The position numbers and the translations under genes were made by a program. Below the pieces are notes generated by a model. The model was not told the origin of the DNA. It searched no databases and worked only from the letters and a program-made list of their open reading frames with translations. Positions 31,964 through 39,434 of a DNA stretch of 41,903 nt are shown piece after piece (position 1 is the stretch's first letter; every line of letters begins with the position of its first letter). The stretch is from the NCBI GenBank assembly GCA_964403885.1, contig CAYOHY010000015.1:1-41903 (forward strand), given 5' to 3'. Origin of the DNA: CAYOHY01 sp964403885. GTDB taxonomy: Bacteria; Actinomycetota; Coriobacteriia; Anaerosomatales; PHET01.

Positions 31964-33145
31964 CTAGCCCAGCAGCAGATCCATCACGCCGCGCCCCGGA
32001 TCGACGATGAGCCCACTGCGTGCCGCCTCGTAATGGTCGTAGGCGACCGCACCGTTGTGCGCGACGCCGGGCCCCCACAGCACGAAGGGCACGGGCTCGC
32101 CCACGTGGGTCTTGAGCTCGATGGGCGTGGCGTGATCGGGCATTGCGAGGATGCGCATCTCCTCGGCGCACGCACGCACGCGCGAGAGCACCTCTCGGTC
32201 GATCGCCTCGATCGCCTCGATCTTGCCCTGCACGTTGCCCGCGTGACCCTCTTCATCTGGCGACTCCACGTGGATGACGACCAGGTCGTGGTCGGCGAGA
32301 GCGGCAAGGGCCCCGTCGGCCTGTGCGGCGTAGTCGGTGTCCGAACCGTCGGTGACGCCCTCGATGTGCAGACGGTCGATGCCAAAGAGCACCGCGAGGC
32401 CGTTGAGCAGGTCCACGCCGCTCGTCATCGCAGCGCTCACCCCACGACGCTCCGTGAAGGGAACGAGCGCGCCGGGACGAACGCCGGGCCAAAACGGCCA
32501 CACCTCGGTGACCGGAAGCTCCCCCGCCTCCTTGCGTGCCGCGTTCACGGCTGACGCGGCCAGGATCGGCTTGGCGCGCTCCATGTAGTCGAGGAGGAGC
32601 TCGGCGCCCTCGCCCATCGGCCGGTGGGGCCCGGCGGGCTTGTCCGAGATGTCGTGCGGAGGCGTGTACGCCAGGTCGACGAGCTCGGGGTGGCCCTTCA
32701 CCACGAGGATGTGCCGGTACGCGACGCCGGGATACAGCGTGAAGGTCTCGTCGTCCAAGGCGGCGGCAAGCTCGCTCACGATGGCCCGTGACTCGGGCGT
32801 GGTGATGTGTCCGGCCGCGTAGCTGGTCATGACGTCATCGGTGATGGTGACCGTGTTGAGGCGCAGGGCGACCTCGTCGTCGGCGAGCTCGATGCCCATG
32901 CTGGCCGCCTCGATGGCCGCACGGCCCACGTAGTCGCCCACAGGGTCGTAGCCGATGATCGAGGTACACGCCGCCGAAGACGAGGGCTCGGTGCCGGGGG
33001 GGACGGTCTGGGCGAGACCCACCACGCCTTCACGCGCCAGCGCGTCGAGATTGGGCGTGTGTGCTGCCTGCAGACAGGTCTTCCCGCCAAGCTCCGGCAG
33101 TGGCCACCCTGATGCCCCATCCAAGATCACGATGACGTACTTCAC
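31964..33145 (-). CDS. ApgM-family phosphotransferase: 2,3-BPG-independent phosphoglycerate mutase or proposed homoserine kinase
   Basis: 393 aa, alkaline-phosphatase superfamily, archaeal-type (ApgM) branch. Metal-site motifs are visible: VIVILDG (D9), candidate nucleophile Ser56 before SIIGYDP, HVESPDEEGHAGN, and MPDHATPIELKTH with GEPVPF near the C-terminus. The close sister group is annotated 'proposed homoserine kinase' where it sits with threonine genes in genomes lacking thrB. Threonine synthase lies 1.6 kb away here, on the other strand, which keeps that alternative open. The nucleophile stretch reads PSSSAAC, whereas the family as I recall it has Gly-Ser-Asp; S57 replacing the Asp should be checked. 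Divergent from the TetR gene. Confidence 0.8.
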   Translation of the reverse strand: MKYVIVILDGASGWPLPELGGKTCLQAAHTPNLDALAREGVVGLAQTVPPGTEPSSSAACTSIIGYDPVGDYVGRAAIEAASMGIELADDEVALRLNTVTITDDVMTSYAAGHITTPESRAIVSELAAALDDETFTLYPGVAYRHILVVKGHPELVDLAYTPPHDISDKPAGPHRPMGEGAELLLDYMERAKPILAASAVNAARKEAGELPVTEVWPFWPGVRPGALVPFTERRGVSAAMTSGVDLLNGLAVLFGIDRLHIEGVTDGSDTDYAAQADGALAALADHDLVVIHVESPDEEGHAGNVQGKIEAIEAIDREVLSRVRACAEEMRILAMPDHATPIELKTHVGEPVPFVLWGPGVAHNGAVAYDHYEAARSGLIVDPGRGVMDLLLG

Positions 33146-33247
33146 GTGTCCCCCTCGGGTCGTCGACAGAGCAGAAGCGTACCAGCCCCACGGACGTCGC
33201 CGCTACGCCCGGAATCGCACGCGGAACACGATCCCGCCAAGGCGGTG

Positions 33248-33276
33248 TTGACGGCCGATGTCGTTCGAACTAATGT
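33248..33276 (+). promoter_or_regulatory. Promoter of the tetR-polyferredoxin unit
   Basis: TTGACG (33248-33253), a 17-bp gap and TAATGT (33271-33276) lie 45 nt before the TetR ATG. A short palindrome, GTTCGAAC (33263-33270), occupies the end of the spacer. The operator-like palindromes begin directly at the -10 box. The other side of this 175-nt gap carries the start of the ApgM-like gene, for which I see no clear promoter. Confidence 0.6.
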
Positions 33277-33305
33277 GAACACCGTTCGTAATAAGAACAC
33301 CGTTC
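33277..33305 (+). promoter_or_regulatory. Two tandem GAAC-ACC-GTTC palindromes, candidate TetR operators
   Basis: GAACACCGTTC occurs at 33277-33287 and again at 33295-33305, 18 bp apart, so nearly two helical turns. The second has extended symmetry (ATAAGAAC-ACC-GTTCGTAT, one mismatch). They fill the space between the -10 box and the ribosome site. A third related palindrome GTTCGAAC overlaps the promoter spacer. This is what an autoregulated TetR gene should look like; two TetR dimers could bind side by side. Confidence 0.65.
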
Positions 33306-33320
33306 GTATTGGAGATGGAC

Positions 33321-33929
33321 ATGTCAGCCGCAACGACCGCCCGTGGACAGCGAGCGCGCACGGACATCCTCAACGCCGCACGCACGACGCTGCTCGACGT
33401 AGGCCCCACCGCACTCTCCCTTCGCGAGGTCGCTCGCCGAGCGGGCTACGCTCCTTCGGCGCTCTACAACCACTTCGCCGACCGCGACGCCCTCGTGCTT
33501 GCCCTGGCCATGGAGTCACTGGGGGCGCTGTCCCGCTATCTGGGTGAGGTCGATCGCGGCACACCGCTCGAGCGCCTCGAGGCCCTGGGCGAGGCGTACG
33601 TGCGGTTTGGCCTGGAGAACCCCGAGGCCTACCGCGTCATCTTCGACTGCCTCACCAACCCCCCGGGGAGCTGGGCGCACTACACGAGCGTCGCAGATCC
33701 CTTCACGCGCATCATCGCGGCATGCCGAGACGGCCTTGCCGACGGCTCCTTGGTCGACCGCGCGGGCGTGGGCCCCGAAGGCCTTGCGTACGGGCTGTGG
33801 GCGTTGTGCGACGGTCACCTGCACCTGCAGCACAAGCATCTCTCGGCCGTCTCGGGCCCGTTCGACTCGATCTTCTCGGCGGCGGTGTTGGCGATGCTCG
33901 CCGGACTCTCCTCAACCGACCCTCGCTAG
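33321..33929 (+). CDS. TetR/AcrR family transcriptional regulator
   Basis: 202 aa. ATG 33321 follows GGAG at 6 nt; ATG 33315 and TTG 33309 are also in frame but too close to or before that site. The N-terminal helix-turn-helix is clear: RTDILNAARTTLLDVGP, LSLREVARRAGYAPSALYNHF, ADRDALVLALA. The C-terminal ligand/dimer domain (about 75-195) contains YVRFGLENPEAYRVIFD, as in TetR members with the WHG-type C-domain. It lies 9 nt before the polyferredoxin gene, which is probably its regulated partner. Ligand unknown; redox or metal stress is one guess from the partner. Confidence 0.93.
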   Translation: MSAATTARGQRARTDILNAARTTLLDVGPTALSLREVARRAGYAPSALYNHFADRDALVLALAMESLGALSRYLGEVDRGTPLERLEALGEAYVRFGLENPEAYRVIFDCLTNPPGSWAHYTSVADPFTRIIAACRDGLADGSLVDRAGVGPEGLAYGLWALCDGHLHLQHKHLSAVSGPFDSIFSAAVLAMLAGLSSTDPR

Positions 33930-33938
33930 GAGCACGCC

Positions 33939-34676
33939 ATGAACACCCGACGCCAGCGCCTTCGCCGGTTCCTGATCGCCGCGTTCTTCCTCGCCTTGCC
34001 CATCACGCTCAACTACTACTCCCCCTACCTGATGACGCAGGGCACAGCCCAGCGGATCGCGACGTTCTCGCTCGTCTTCTGGGGTGCGGTGTTCGTGACG
34101 TCGCCCCTTCTGGGCCGCTCGTTCTGTGGATGGCTCTGCCCGTTCAATGGGCTGCAGCAGCTGTGGGAGTCCGTGGGCGTCCGTCCACTCAAGCGCATCC
34201 GGTTCCTGCCGCTGGTCAAGTACGCGCTGTGGGGCGCATGGGTCGCCGCCGTGGTCGGCATCGCCGTCGCCGTGAAGGGGTGGGAAAGCTTCAAGCCCTT
34301 CTACCTGACCGAGTCCGGCGTGTCGGTCACCGAGGCGGGCAACCTGGTGACGTACTTCATGCTGGTGGTGCTCACCCTTGCGCCGGCTGCGCTGGGGCGT
34401 CGCGGCTTCTGTCGCTACCTGTGCCCCTTCGGCGTATGGGGCATCGTGGGAGAGAAGCTGGGCCACGGGCTTCACGTGCCGCGCCTGATGCTTCGCGCGG
34501 ACTCCTCGGCGTGCACCTCGTGCGGGACCTGCGAGAGGTCGTGCCCGATGCAGCTGCCGGTGACCGAGATGGTGCAGGCAGGCTCGATGCGCGCGACCGA
34601 GTGCTTCATGTGTGAGACGTGTGTCGATACGTGTCCCCGAAAGGCGATCACGGTGGGGTTCGGCCGGACCAGGTGA
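33939..34676 (+). CDS. NapH-like membrane [4Fe-4S] polyferredoxin
   Basis: 245 aa. ATG 33939 follows TAGGAG at 6 nt. Helices near 10-30, 40-58, 92-113 and 135-152 are seen, with CGWLCPF (C63, C67) and CRYLCPF (C158, C162) after helices 2 and 4: the paired CxxxCP motifs of the NapH/NosR/RdxA family. The C-terminal cytoplasmic part has two clusters, CTSCGTCERSCP (C192, C195, C198, C202) and CFMCETCVDTCP (C222, C225, C228, C232). Such proteins move electrons from the quinone pool or to periplasmic/assembly partners. No nitrate or nitrous oxide reductase genes are near. It is in a unit with its own TetR gene, which is uncommon. Confidence 0.9.
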   Translation: MNTRRQRLRRFLIAAFFLALPITLNYYSPYLMTQGTAQRIATFSLVFWGAVFVTSPLLGRSFCGWLCPFNGLQQLWESVGVRPLKRIRFLPLVKYALWGAWVAAVVGIAVAVKGWESFKPFYLTESGVSVTEAGNLVTYFMLVVLTLAPAALGRRGFCRYLCPFGVWGIVGEKLGHGLHVPRLMLRADSSACTSCGTCERSCPMQLPVTEMVQAGSMRATECFMCETCVDTCPRKAITVGFGRTR

Positions 34677-34773
34677 GCACCGGCCGCACGTTTTGCGGTG
34701 CCCATGCGCTACGGGACGGCGCCCCACTCGGGTAGAATCAGCGCACTGACGCCTCACCTCAGGGATCTGCGCC

Positions 34774-36312
34774 ATGAAACTCGTTACGACCTACCTCGAC
34801 ACCCGCGGCCTGGGCACCGGACACCCCACGTTCACCGACGTGGTGGTCAAGGGCATCGCGCCCGGCGGCGGACTGTTCGTTCCCGAAGGGCTGCCGCACT
34901 TCAGCCTCGAAGACGTGCTCGCGTTCGCTGAGATGCCGTACTGGCGTCGGGCTGCGGCGGTGTTCTCCCGCTTCCGCGTGGACCTGCCGTCGGAGCGCGT
35001 CGACATGCTCATGCAGCAGGCCTACGGCTCCCAGTGGGACGACGAGCGCATCGCGCCGGTCGAAGAGGTCGTCGCCGGCATGCACGTGCTCGAGCTGTGG
35101 CACGGCCCCACCTCGGCGTTCAAGGACATGGCGCTGCAGTGCATGCCGCTGTTCTTCTCGGAAGCCATCGCGATGAAGCAGGAGCGCGGCGAGCTCGAGG
35201 AGGACTTCTTGATCCTGGTGGCGACTTCGGGCGACACCGGGAAGGCCGCGCTCGAGGGGTTCGCCGACCGCGCCCACACGCGAGTCGTGGTGTTCTACCC
35301 CGCAGACGGCGTGAGCGACATCCAGCGCAAGCAGATGGTCACTCAGCACGGCGAGAACGTGAGCGTCTTTGGCGTTCGCGGCAACTTTGACGACTGCCAA
35401 AGCGCGGTGAAGGCGGCCTTCGCCGACGCGGCGTTCAACGAGGAGCTGCACGCCACCCATCGGCTTCGCCTCTCAAGCGCAAACTCGATCAACTGGGGGC
35501 GCCTGCTCCCGCAGATCGTGTACTACGTGAGCGCGTATGCCGACATGGTCGCAAGCGGCGGTGTGGTCGCCGGCGAGCCCATGGACGTGTGCGTGCCCAC
35601 CGGCAACTTTGGCAACATCCTCGGCGCGTACTACGCGCGCCTCATGGGCGTGCCCATCGGCCGCCTGATCTGTGCGAGCAACGAGAACAACGTGCTCGCA
35701 GACTTCATCTCGACCGGGGTCTACGACATCTCGGACAGGGAGTTCGTGGTCACGCCCTCACCGTCGATGGACATCCTCATCTCCAGCAACCTCGAGCGGC
35801 TGCTCTACCACCTCGCCGGCCCCGACGCGGTGCGCGAGTGGATGACCGAGCTCGCCCAGACCAAGCGCTTCCGTGTCGACCGTGATACGTTCGCCGCGAT
35901 GCGCGAACTCTTTGGCGCCGACTTCGTGAGCAACGACGAGTCGCTCGCCACGGTGAAGCGCGTCTTCGATGAGACCGGCTACCTCATGGATCCGCACACC
36001 GCCGTGGCCTGGGAGGTCGCCGAGCGTCAGCGCGGTGAGAATCCCGTGCTCGTGGTGTCGACGGCGCACTGGGCGAAGTTCGGAGGCGACGTCCTCAAGG
36101 CGCTCCGCGGCGTCACGTGTGCCGATGCACTGCCCGCCGAGTACGACGGGCTGAGCGGCGTCCAGCTGCTCGCCGAGGTGCAGAAGCTCGCCCCCGAGGC
36201 CTGCGCGCCACGTGCGCTCGCCGAGCTCGACTCGGCTGCCGTGCGCTTCAGTGACGTGGTCGATGCGGGCTGCGATGGCGTCGAGGATGCCGTGCGCGGC
36301 TGGCTCGGCTAG
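34774..36312 (+). CDS. thrC: Threonine synthase
   Basis: 512 aa, a length of the longer (type-2, E. coli/yeast-like) group. Converts O-phosphohomoserine to threonine with PLP. N-terminal LDTRGLGTGHPTFTDVVVKG with GLFVPEGLP, the PLP lysine in HGPTSAFKDMALQ (K117), phosphate loop ATSGDTGKAALEGF, and VPTGNFGNILGAYYARLMG, which completes the cofactor site. A TAGAAT at 34733-34738 may be its -10 box. No hom or thrB gene is in the window; an ApgM-type proposed homoserine kinase candidate lies upstream on the other strand. It is followed after 3 nt by a small gene that should be co-expressed. Confidence 0.96.
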   Translation: MKLVTTYLDTRGLGTGHPTFTDVVVKGIAPGGGLFVPEGLPHFSLEDVLAFAEMPYWRRAAAVFSRFRVDLPSERVDMLMQQAYGSQWDDERIAPVEEVVAGMHVLELWHGPTSAFKDMALQCMPLFFSEAIAMKQERGELEEDFLILVATSGDTGKAALEGFADRAHTRVVVFYPADGVSDIQRKQMVTQHGENVSVFGVRGNFDDCQSAVKAAFADAAFNEELHATHRLRLSSANSINWGRLLPQIVYYVSAYADMVASGGVVAGEPMDVCVPTGNFGNILGAYYARLMGVPIGRLICASNENNVLADFISTGVYDISDREFVVTPSPSMDILISSNLERLLYHLAGPDAVREWMTELAQTKRFRVDRDTFAAMRELFGADFVSNDESLATVKRVFDETGYLMDPHTAVAWEVAERQRGENPVLVVSTAHWAKFGGDVLKALRGVTCADALPAEYDGLSGVQLLAEVQKLAPEACAPRALAELDSAAVRFSDVVDAGCDGVEDAVRGWLG

Positions 36313-36315
36313 TCG

Positions 36316-36555
36316 ATGGCAGACGACGACAAGGAGATACTGCAGCGCTTCGTCGACTCCCTCTTCCGGGATCACAAGCGCGTGAGCAGGCTCGATGTCC
36401 TGATTCGCGCGGAGATGTTCGATCTGCCGAGCGACCTCATGAGTATCGCGGAACTGCTGCCGCCGGACTCCTACACGCGTCAGCGGCTGTGCGACCAGTT
36501 CAACTCCGCGCTCAAGGGGCACGGCTGGAACAGCCAGTACGGCAGCGTCGAGTAG
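36316..36555 (+). CDS. Conserved-looking small protein downstream of thrC
   Basis: 79 aa, soluble and charged, no cysteine pair and no membrane helix. ATG 36316 is 3 nt after the thrC stop, so translation is likely coupled. Visible features: an N-terminal acidic stretch (MADDDKEIL), an amphipathic middle (VDSLFRDHKRVSRLDVLIRAEMF in part), and a C-terminal SYTRQRLCDQFNSALKGHGW. I do not recognise a family. Codon use matches neighbours and the terminator follows 25 nt later, which supports a real gene. Confidence 0.65.
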   Translation: MADDDKEILQRFVDSLFRDHKRVSRLDVLIRAEMFDLPSDLMSIAELLPPDSYTRQRLCDQFNSALKGHGWNSQYGSVE

Positions 36556-36580
36556 CGCGTCGCCGCACCCCCGGACATGA

Positions 36581-36612
36581 AGCGACCCGGTCCCAGATGG
36601 AACCGGGTCGCT
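36581..36612. terminator. Bidirectional terminator between thrC unit and ATP-grasp gene
   Basis: AGCGACCCGGT (36581-36591) and ACCGGGTCGCT (36602-36612), an 11-bp perfect stem with a 10-nt loop, midway between the convergent stops at 36555 and 36635. Followed on the plus strand by GTGCGTTTCGC. It should serve both transcripts. Confidence 0.8.
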
Positions 36613-36634
36613 GTGCGTTTCGCAGGGGCGTCGC

Positions 36635-37678
36635 CTACAGCGTGGCCATCTGCACGTTGCTGAAGCGGCGCCGGTAAAACGTCATGTAGTCGACCTTGCG
36701 CTCGAGCGCGTCGATCACACCGTGAGCGAAGTTCACCTTCTCGAACTTCTGTGCGCTGCCCAGGCCGCCCGGGCTGAACACGTTGACCTCCATGAGCTTG
36801 TCGCCAACAATGTCGAGGCCCACGAGGAACATGCCGTCGGCGACCAGCTTGGGCCGCACGATCTCGGCGATACGCAGCTCACGCTCGGTGATGCGCGCGG
36901 GAGCGATGATGCCGCCCGCGTGCACGTTCGAACGGATGTCATCGCCTTGGCGGATGCGGCGAAACGCCGCGTACTTGCCCTTATAGGTGAAGGGGCGTCC
37001 GTTCATCATGAACAGGCGCGTGTCGCCCTGCTCGGCGTCTTCGAGGTACTCCTGGGCGATGACGTAGCCGTCGCGGGTGAGCGCGTCGATCATCTGGTTG
37101 AGGTTCTTGTTCGAGGCGTGGTCCACGAGGAAGACGCCCTTGCCGCCGGAGCCTTGCAGGGGCTTGAGAACGGCTCGGCCGCCCTCCTCCTTCACGAACT
37201 CCTTGATCTCGTCGCGATCGCGCGTGATGAGCGTGCGAGGACGCACCTCCTCGGGGAACTGCTGGAAGTACATCTTGTTCATCGCCTTGCCCAGACCGTT
37301 GGGGTCGTTCAAGACGATGACGCCGTTGCGCATGGCGAGGCGGCCAAAGTCGATGCCGGCGGCCTGGCGCCACGGGTCCTCGACGTCTTGCGAGGGGTCG
37401 TTGCGAAGCATCAGCACGTCGAGGTCGTCCACGGTGATGCGGCGCGTACGAGCGCTCTTGCCCTTGAGTCCCGACAGGTAGGCCGAGCCGCTCGTGTACT
37501 TGTCCTTGGGGGCGTGCTTGGCGCGCGCCCTGATCTTCTCGTCAGGGTCGTAGGCGAAATCGCCCGGCGTCATGACCCATGCCTCGTGACCACGGTTGAT
37601 GGCCGCCACAGCAAGGCGCGTGGTGGTGTAGCCGGCGGTCTCCGTCGCGATGTCGTTGACGAGGAACCCGATCTTCAT
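36635..37678 (-). CDS. GshB-like ATP-grasp ligase
   Basis: 347 aa. N-terminal strand KIGFLVNDI and the ATP-grasp body: VLNDPNGLGKAMNKMYFQQF, TLITRD, GGRAVLKPLQGSGGKGVFLV, VIAQEYLEDAEQGDTRLFMM, and the Mg/ATP loop GLDIVGDKLMEVNVFSPGGL. These resemble prokaryotic glutathione synthetase (GshB). No gamma-glutamylcysteine ligase is in the window, and in many bacteria GshB-like proteins stand beside an N-formylglutamate amidohydrolase and make other amide bonds. So the call is kept at ATP-grasp amide ligase; glutathione synthesis is only one option. It lies 133 nt after the amidohydrolase gene on the same strand. Confidence 0.85.
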   Translation of the reverse strand: MKIGFLVNDIATETAGYTTTRLAVAAINRGHEAWVMTPGDFAYDPDEKIRARAKHAPKDKYTSGSAYLSGLKGKSARTRRITVDDLDVLMLRNDPSQDVEDPWRQAAGIDFGRLAMRNGVIVLNDPNGLGKAMNKMYFQQFPEEVRPRTLITRDRDEIKEFVKEEGGRAVLKPLQGSGGKGVFLVDHASNKNLNQMIDALTRDGYVIAQEYLEDAEQGDTRLFMMNGRPFTYKGKYAAFRRIRQGDDIRSNVHAGGIIAPARITERELRIAEIVRPKLVADGMFLVGLDIVGDKLMEVNVFSPGGLGSAQKFEKVNFAHGVIDALERKVDYMTFYRRRFSNVQMATL

Positions 37679-37703
37679 GGGCCTCGGAGATCCTTTCCTT
37701 CAG

Positions 37704-37749
37704 GGGTGGCCCCGTTGCCACCCGCACACGGCTTCCGGCGCGGAAGCCG
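37704..37749 (-). other. Two tandem hairpins between amidohydrolase and ATP-grasp genes
   Basis: GGGTGGC (37704-37710)/GCCACCC (37717-37723) and CGGCTTCCG (37729-37737)/CGGAAGCCG (37741-37749), 7- and 9-bp stems. They lie 26 nt before the ATP-grasp start on the minus strand, so they are either a weak terminator of the amidohydrolase unit or a leader of the ligase gene. No U-run is present. Confidence 0.4.
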
Positions 37750-37811
37750 ACTCAGTATGAAGCCTGATCATGCGTTGCGGAAGATGGTTTCACGCAATCC
37801 TTACAAGGGCC

Positions 37812-38609
37812 TTACCGAACCTGCGCAAGCACTGCCTCGATGGCCTCCACCGCGCGCGCGAGGGCGGTCCGGTTGCGCTCGATCGCGTGGTGATCGGCGG
37901 CACCGGACCACTCGTCCATGTAGGTCTTCTTGAACTCGATGGCGAGCGCGCAGCCCTGGTCGGGGAACGTGTCGGCAATCCAATGAGCGAAATGCCCGCC
38001 ACGGAACTTCACGTTCTCGCGACAGTCATAGTCGTGTGCCGTCATCGTGTCCGAGAAGGCCTCCACGACCGGCGCCCACCGCTCACGATCGAGCCTGCCC
38101 GTGCCGAGGTTGACCTCGGGGTTTTCCGCCGGGTCCGCGGCAGGCCCATCGGCGCCTTCGCGGCGGTGGTTGTAGCTGTGAACGTCGAGCACGACGAAGC
38201 GAGGGTGCTCCTCGGCCAGGCGCGACAGGACGTCGAAGGCGGTCGCGTAGAACGTGTCGTAGCAGGCGCGCGAGATGCGGTCGTGCTCGTCGGGAAGCTC
38301 GCCGTTCCACACGTCGAGGCCCCAGGCGTCCTGCGGACCCTGGTAGACGGCCCGGAAGCGCGGACGGTTGAGGTCCACTTCGAACCGCGAACGCAGCACC
38401 TCGACGAGCGTGATGTTCGCAGGCGCCATCTGCGCCGTGAACGGATCCTCTTCGCGAAGGCGTTCATCTTCGGACAGGCCGAATCGCGTCAGGAGCTCCG
38501 GTCGGGCATCGTGGCCCGCGTGCAGAGCGAACGCGACAACGGGACCCGCCCCCTCGCGTATGCGGGCCAGAGGCGCTCCCCCGGCCTCGACGATGTGTTC
38601 AGTGCCCAC
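37812..38609 (-). CDS. N-formylglutamate amidohydrolase family protein
   Basis: 265 aa. The family (PF05013) hydrolyses N-acyl glutamate-type amides with zinc. Motifs: VVAFALHAGHDARPELL near the N-terminus, FVVLDVHSYNHRR with metal-ligand His, and ALAIEFKKTYMDEWSG near the C-terminus with the Glu and Lys used in this fold. GTG 38609 lies 7 nt after GAGGAGG; an in-frame GTG at 38615 overlaps the GNAT stop but has no room for a ribosome site. The adjacent acetyltransferase and ATP-grasp genes suggest a small amide-bond making/breaking set rather than histidine breakdown. Confidence 0.85.
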   Translation of the reverse strand: MGTEHIVEAGGAPLARIREGAGPVVAFALHAGHDARPELLTRFGLSEDERLREEDPFTAQMAPANITLVEVLRSRFEVDLNRPRFRAVYQGPQDAWGLDVWNGELPDEHDRISRACYDTFYATAFDVLSRLAEEHPRFVVLDVHSYNHRREGADGPAADPAENPEVNLGTGRLDRERWAPVVEAFSDTMTAHDYDCRENVKFRGGHFAHWIADTFPDQGCALAIEFKKTYMDEWSGAADHHAIERNRTALARAVEAIEAVLAQVR

Positions 38610-38611
38610 GC

Positions 38612-39115
38612 TCACGCCTCCTCGATGAGAAGCTGCATCATCACGAGATCGACCCATCGGTCGAACTTGCGGCCCACCTCACGAAGATGCCCCACGCGCG
38701 TGAAGCCCGCGCGCTCAGTGAGCCGCAGGCTGGGTTCGTTCTCGGCGACGATCTGGCCGATGAGCGCATGGTGACCGGCTTCGCGCGCCGCGTCGACGAG
38801 CATGCCCAGGAGCGGCGCACCCAGCCCGGTGCCCGTGTGGCCCTCGGCGAGGTAGATGCCGATCTCGACGGTGCGCACCCACCCCGGCCTCACGCCGTAC
38901 GGGGACAGCGACGCCCACCCCACGACCTCGCCGTCGCGCTCCGCGACGAACACAGGATGCGCATCCCCGTGGGCCTCGAGCCACGCGATGCGGCTGTCGA
39001 CGGTCACGGGCACGGTGTCGAACGTCGCCGTCGAGGTGCGCACGTAGTGGTTGTAGATCCCGGCGATCGCGGCGGCATCCGCTGTCGTCGCGCGGCGAAT
39101 CGTGGCAGGTTTCAT
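38612..39115 (-). CDS. GNAT N-acetyltransferase (phosphinothricin/methionine sulfoximine acetyltransferase-like)
   Basis: 167 aa from ATG 39115. Starts TIRRATTADAAAIAGIYNHYV and has STATFDTVPVTVDSRIAW, the opening of the Pat/YncA-type group, then VGWASLSPYGVRPGW, the acetyl-CoA loop of the form EGHTGTGLGAPLL (Q/RxxGxG/A motif), and ENEPSLRLTERAGFTRVGHLREVGRKFDRWVD in part, typical of this family. It acetylates amino-acid-like amines. An in-frame ATG at 39160 would overlap the promoter and was not used. First gene of the amidohydrolase unit. Confidence 0.88.
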   Translation of the reverse strand: MKPATIRRATTADAAAIAGIYNHYVRTSTATFDTVPVTVDSRIAWLEAHGDAHPVFVAERDGEVVGWASLSPYGVRPGWVRTVEIGIYLAEGHTGTGLGAPLLGMLVDAAREAGHHALIGQIVAENEPSLRLTERAGFTRVGHLREVGRKFDRWVDLVMMQLLIEEA

Positions 39116-39160
39116 GTGGGCCGATGACCTCTCGAGCGCAAGCCGGATGAGTACATGCAA

Positions 39161-39189
39161 ATGATACGTTTGCGCACGCCTTCTGGCAC
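39161..39189 (-). promoter_or_regulatory. Promoter of the GNAT-amidohydrolase unit
   Basis: On the minus strand GTGCCA (39189-39184), a 17-bp gap and TATCAT (39166-39161). The -10 box matches five of six consensus bases and the -35 four of six. The expected start point is about 40 nt upstream of the ATG at 39115. Confidence 0.5.
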
Positions 39190-39273
39190 AGCCGTTGCTT
39201 TTCTTTCGGGCAAGAGCAGGGCGACCCGCCTACCCCCTCCCCCCTCGGGCGGGGCCCGCCCCTCAAAGTACGA

Positions 39274-39305
39274 CAGGACGCGCCTCCCCCCTCAGGCGCG
39301 TCCTG
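39274..39305. terminator. Second hairpin of a tandem set downstream of pstB
   Basis: CAGGACGCGCCT (39274-39285) and AGGCGCGTCCTG (39294-39305), a perfect 12-bp stem with an 8-nt loop. It stands between the pst terminator and the GNAT promoter in the minus-strand direction. A further GC palindrome (GGGCGG...CCGCCC) lies just before, around 39247-39262. The rest of the 319-nt gap 39116-39434 holds no gene I can support. Confidence 0.6.
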
Positions 39306-39338
39306 CCATTTCCGGAGGCCTCCTGCCATCGGGAACGC

Positions 39339-39376
39339 GAAACGCCCGCCGGCGGACCCACCCCGGCGGGCGTTTC
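39339..39376 (-). terminator. Terminator of the pst operon
   Basis: GAAACGCCCGCCGG (39339-39352) and CCGGCGGGCGTTTC (39363-39376), a 14-bp perfect stem, loop 10 nt. It starts 58 nt after the pstB stop. The base of the stem carries GAAAC/GTTTC as in the hairpin at 26769-26806. Followed on the minus strand by GCGTTCCC. Confidence 0.8.
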
Positions 39377-39434
39377 TGTGTGCGCTCGGCGAGCGGTCGC
39401 AACCGCTCTCACACGCGCTCTTCGGGCGCTCGGC

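Noticed and set aside
36635..37678. Calling the ATP-grasp gene gshB outright
   Set aside because: No gshA is in the window and GshB-like ligases often make other products; kept as a general call.
39116..39434. tRNA or small structural RNA gene in the hairpin-rich gap
   Set aside because: No cloverleaf or CCA end is seen; the stems are simple terminator-like palindromes.
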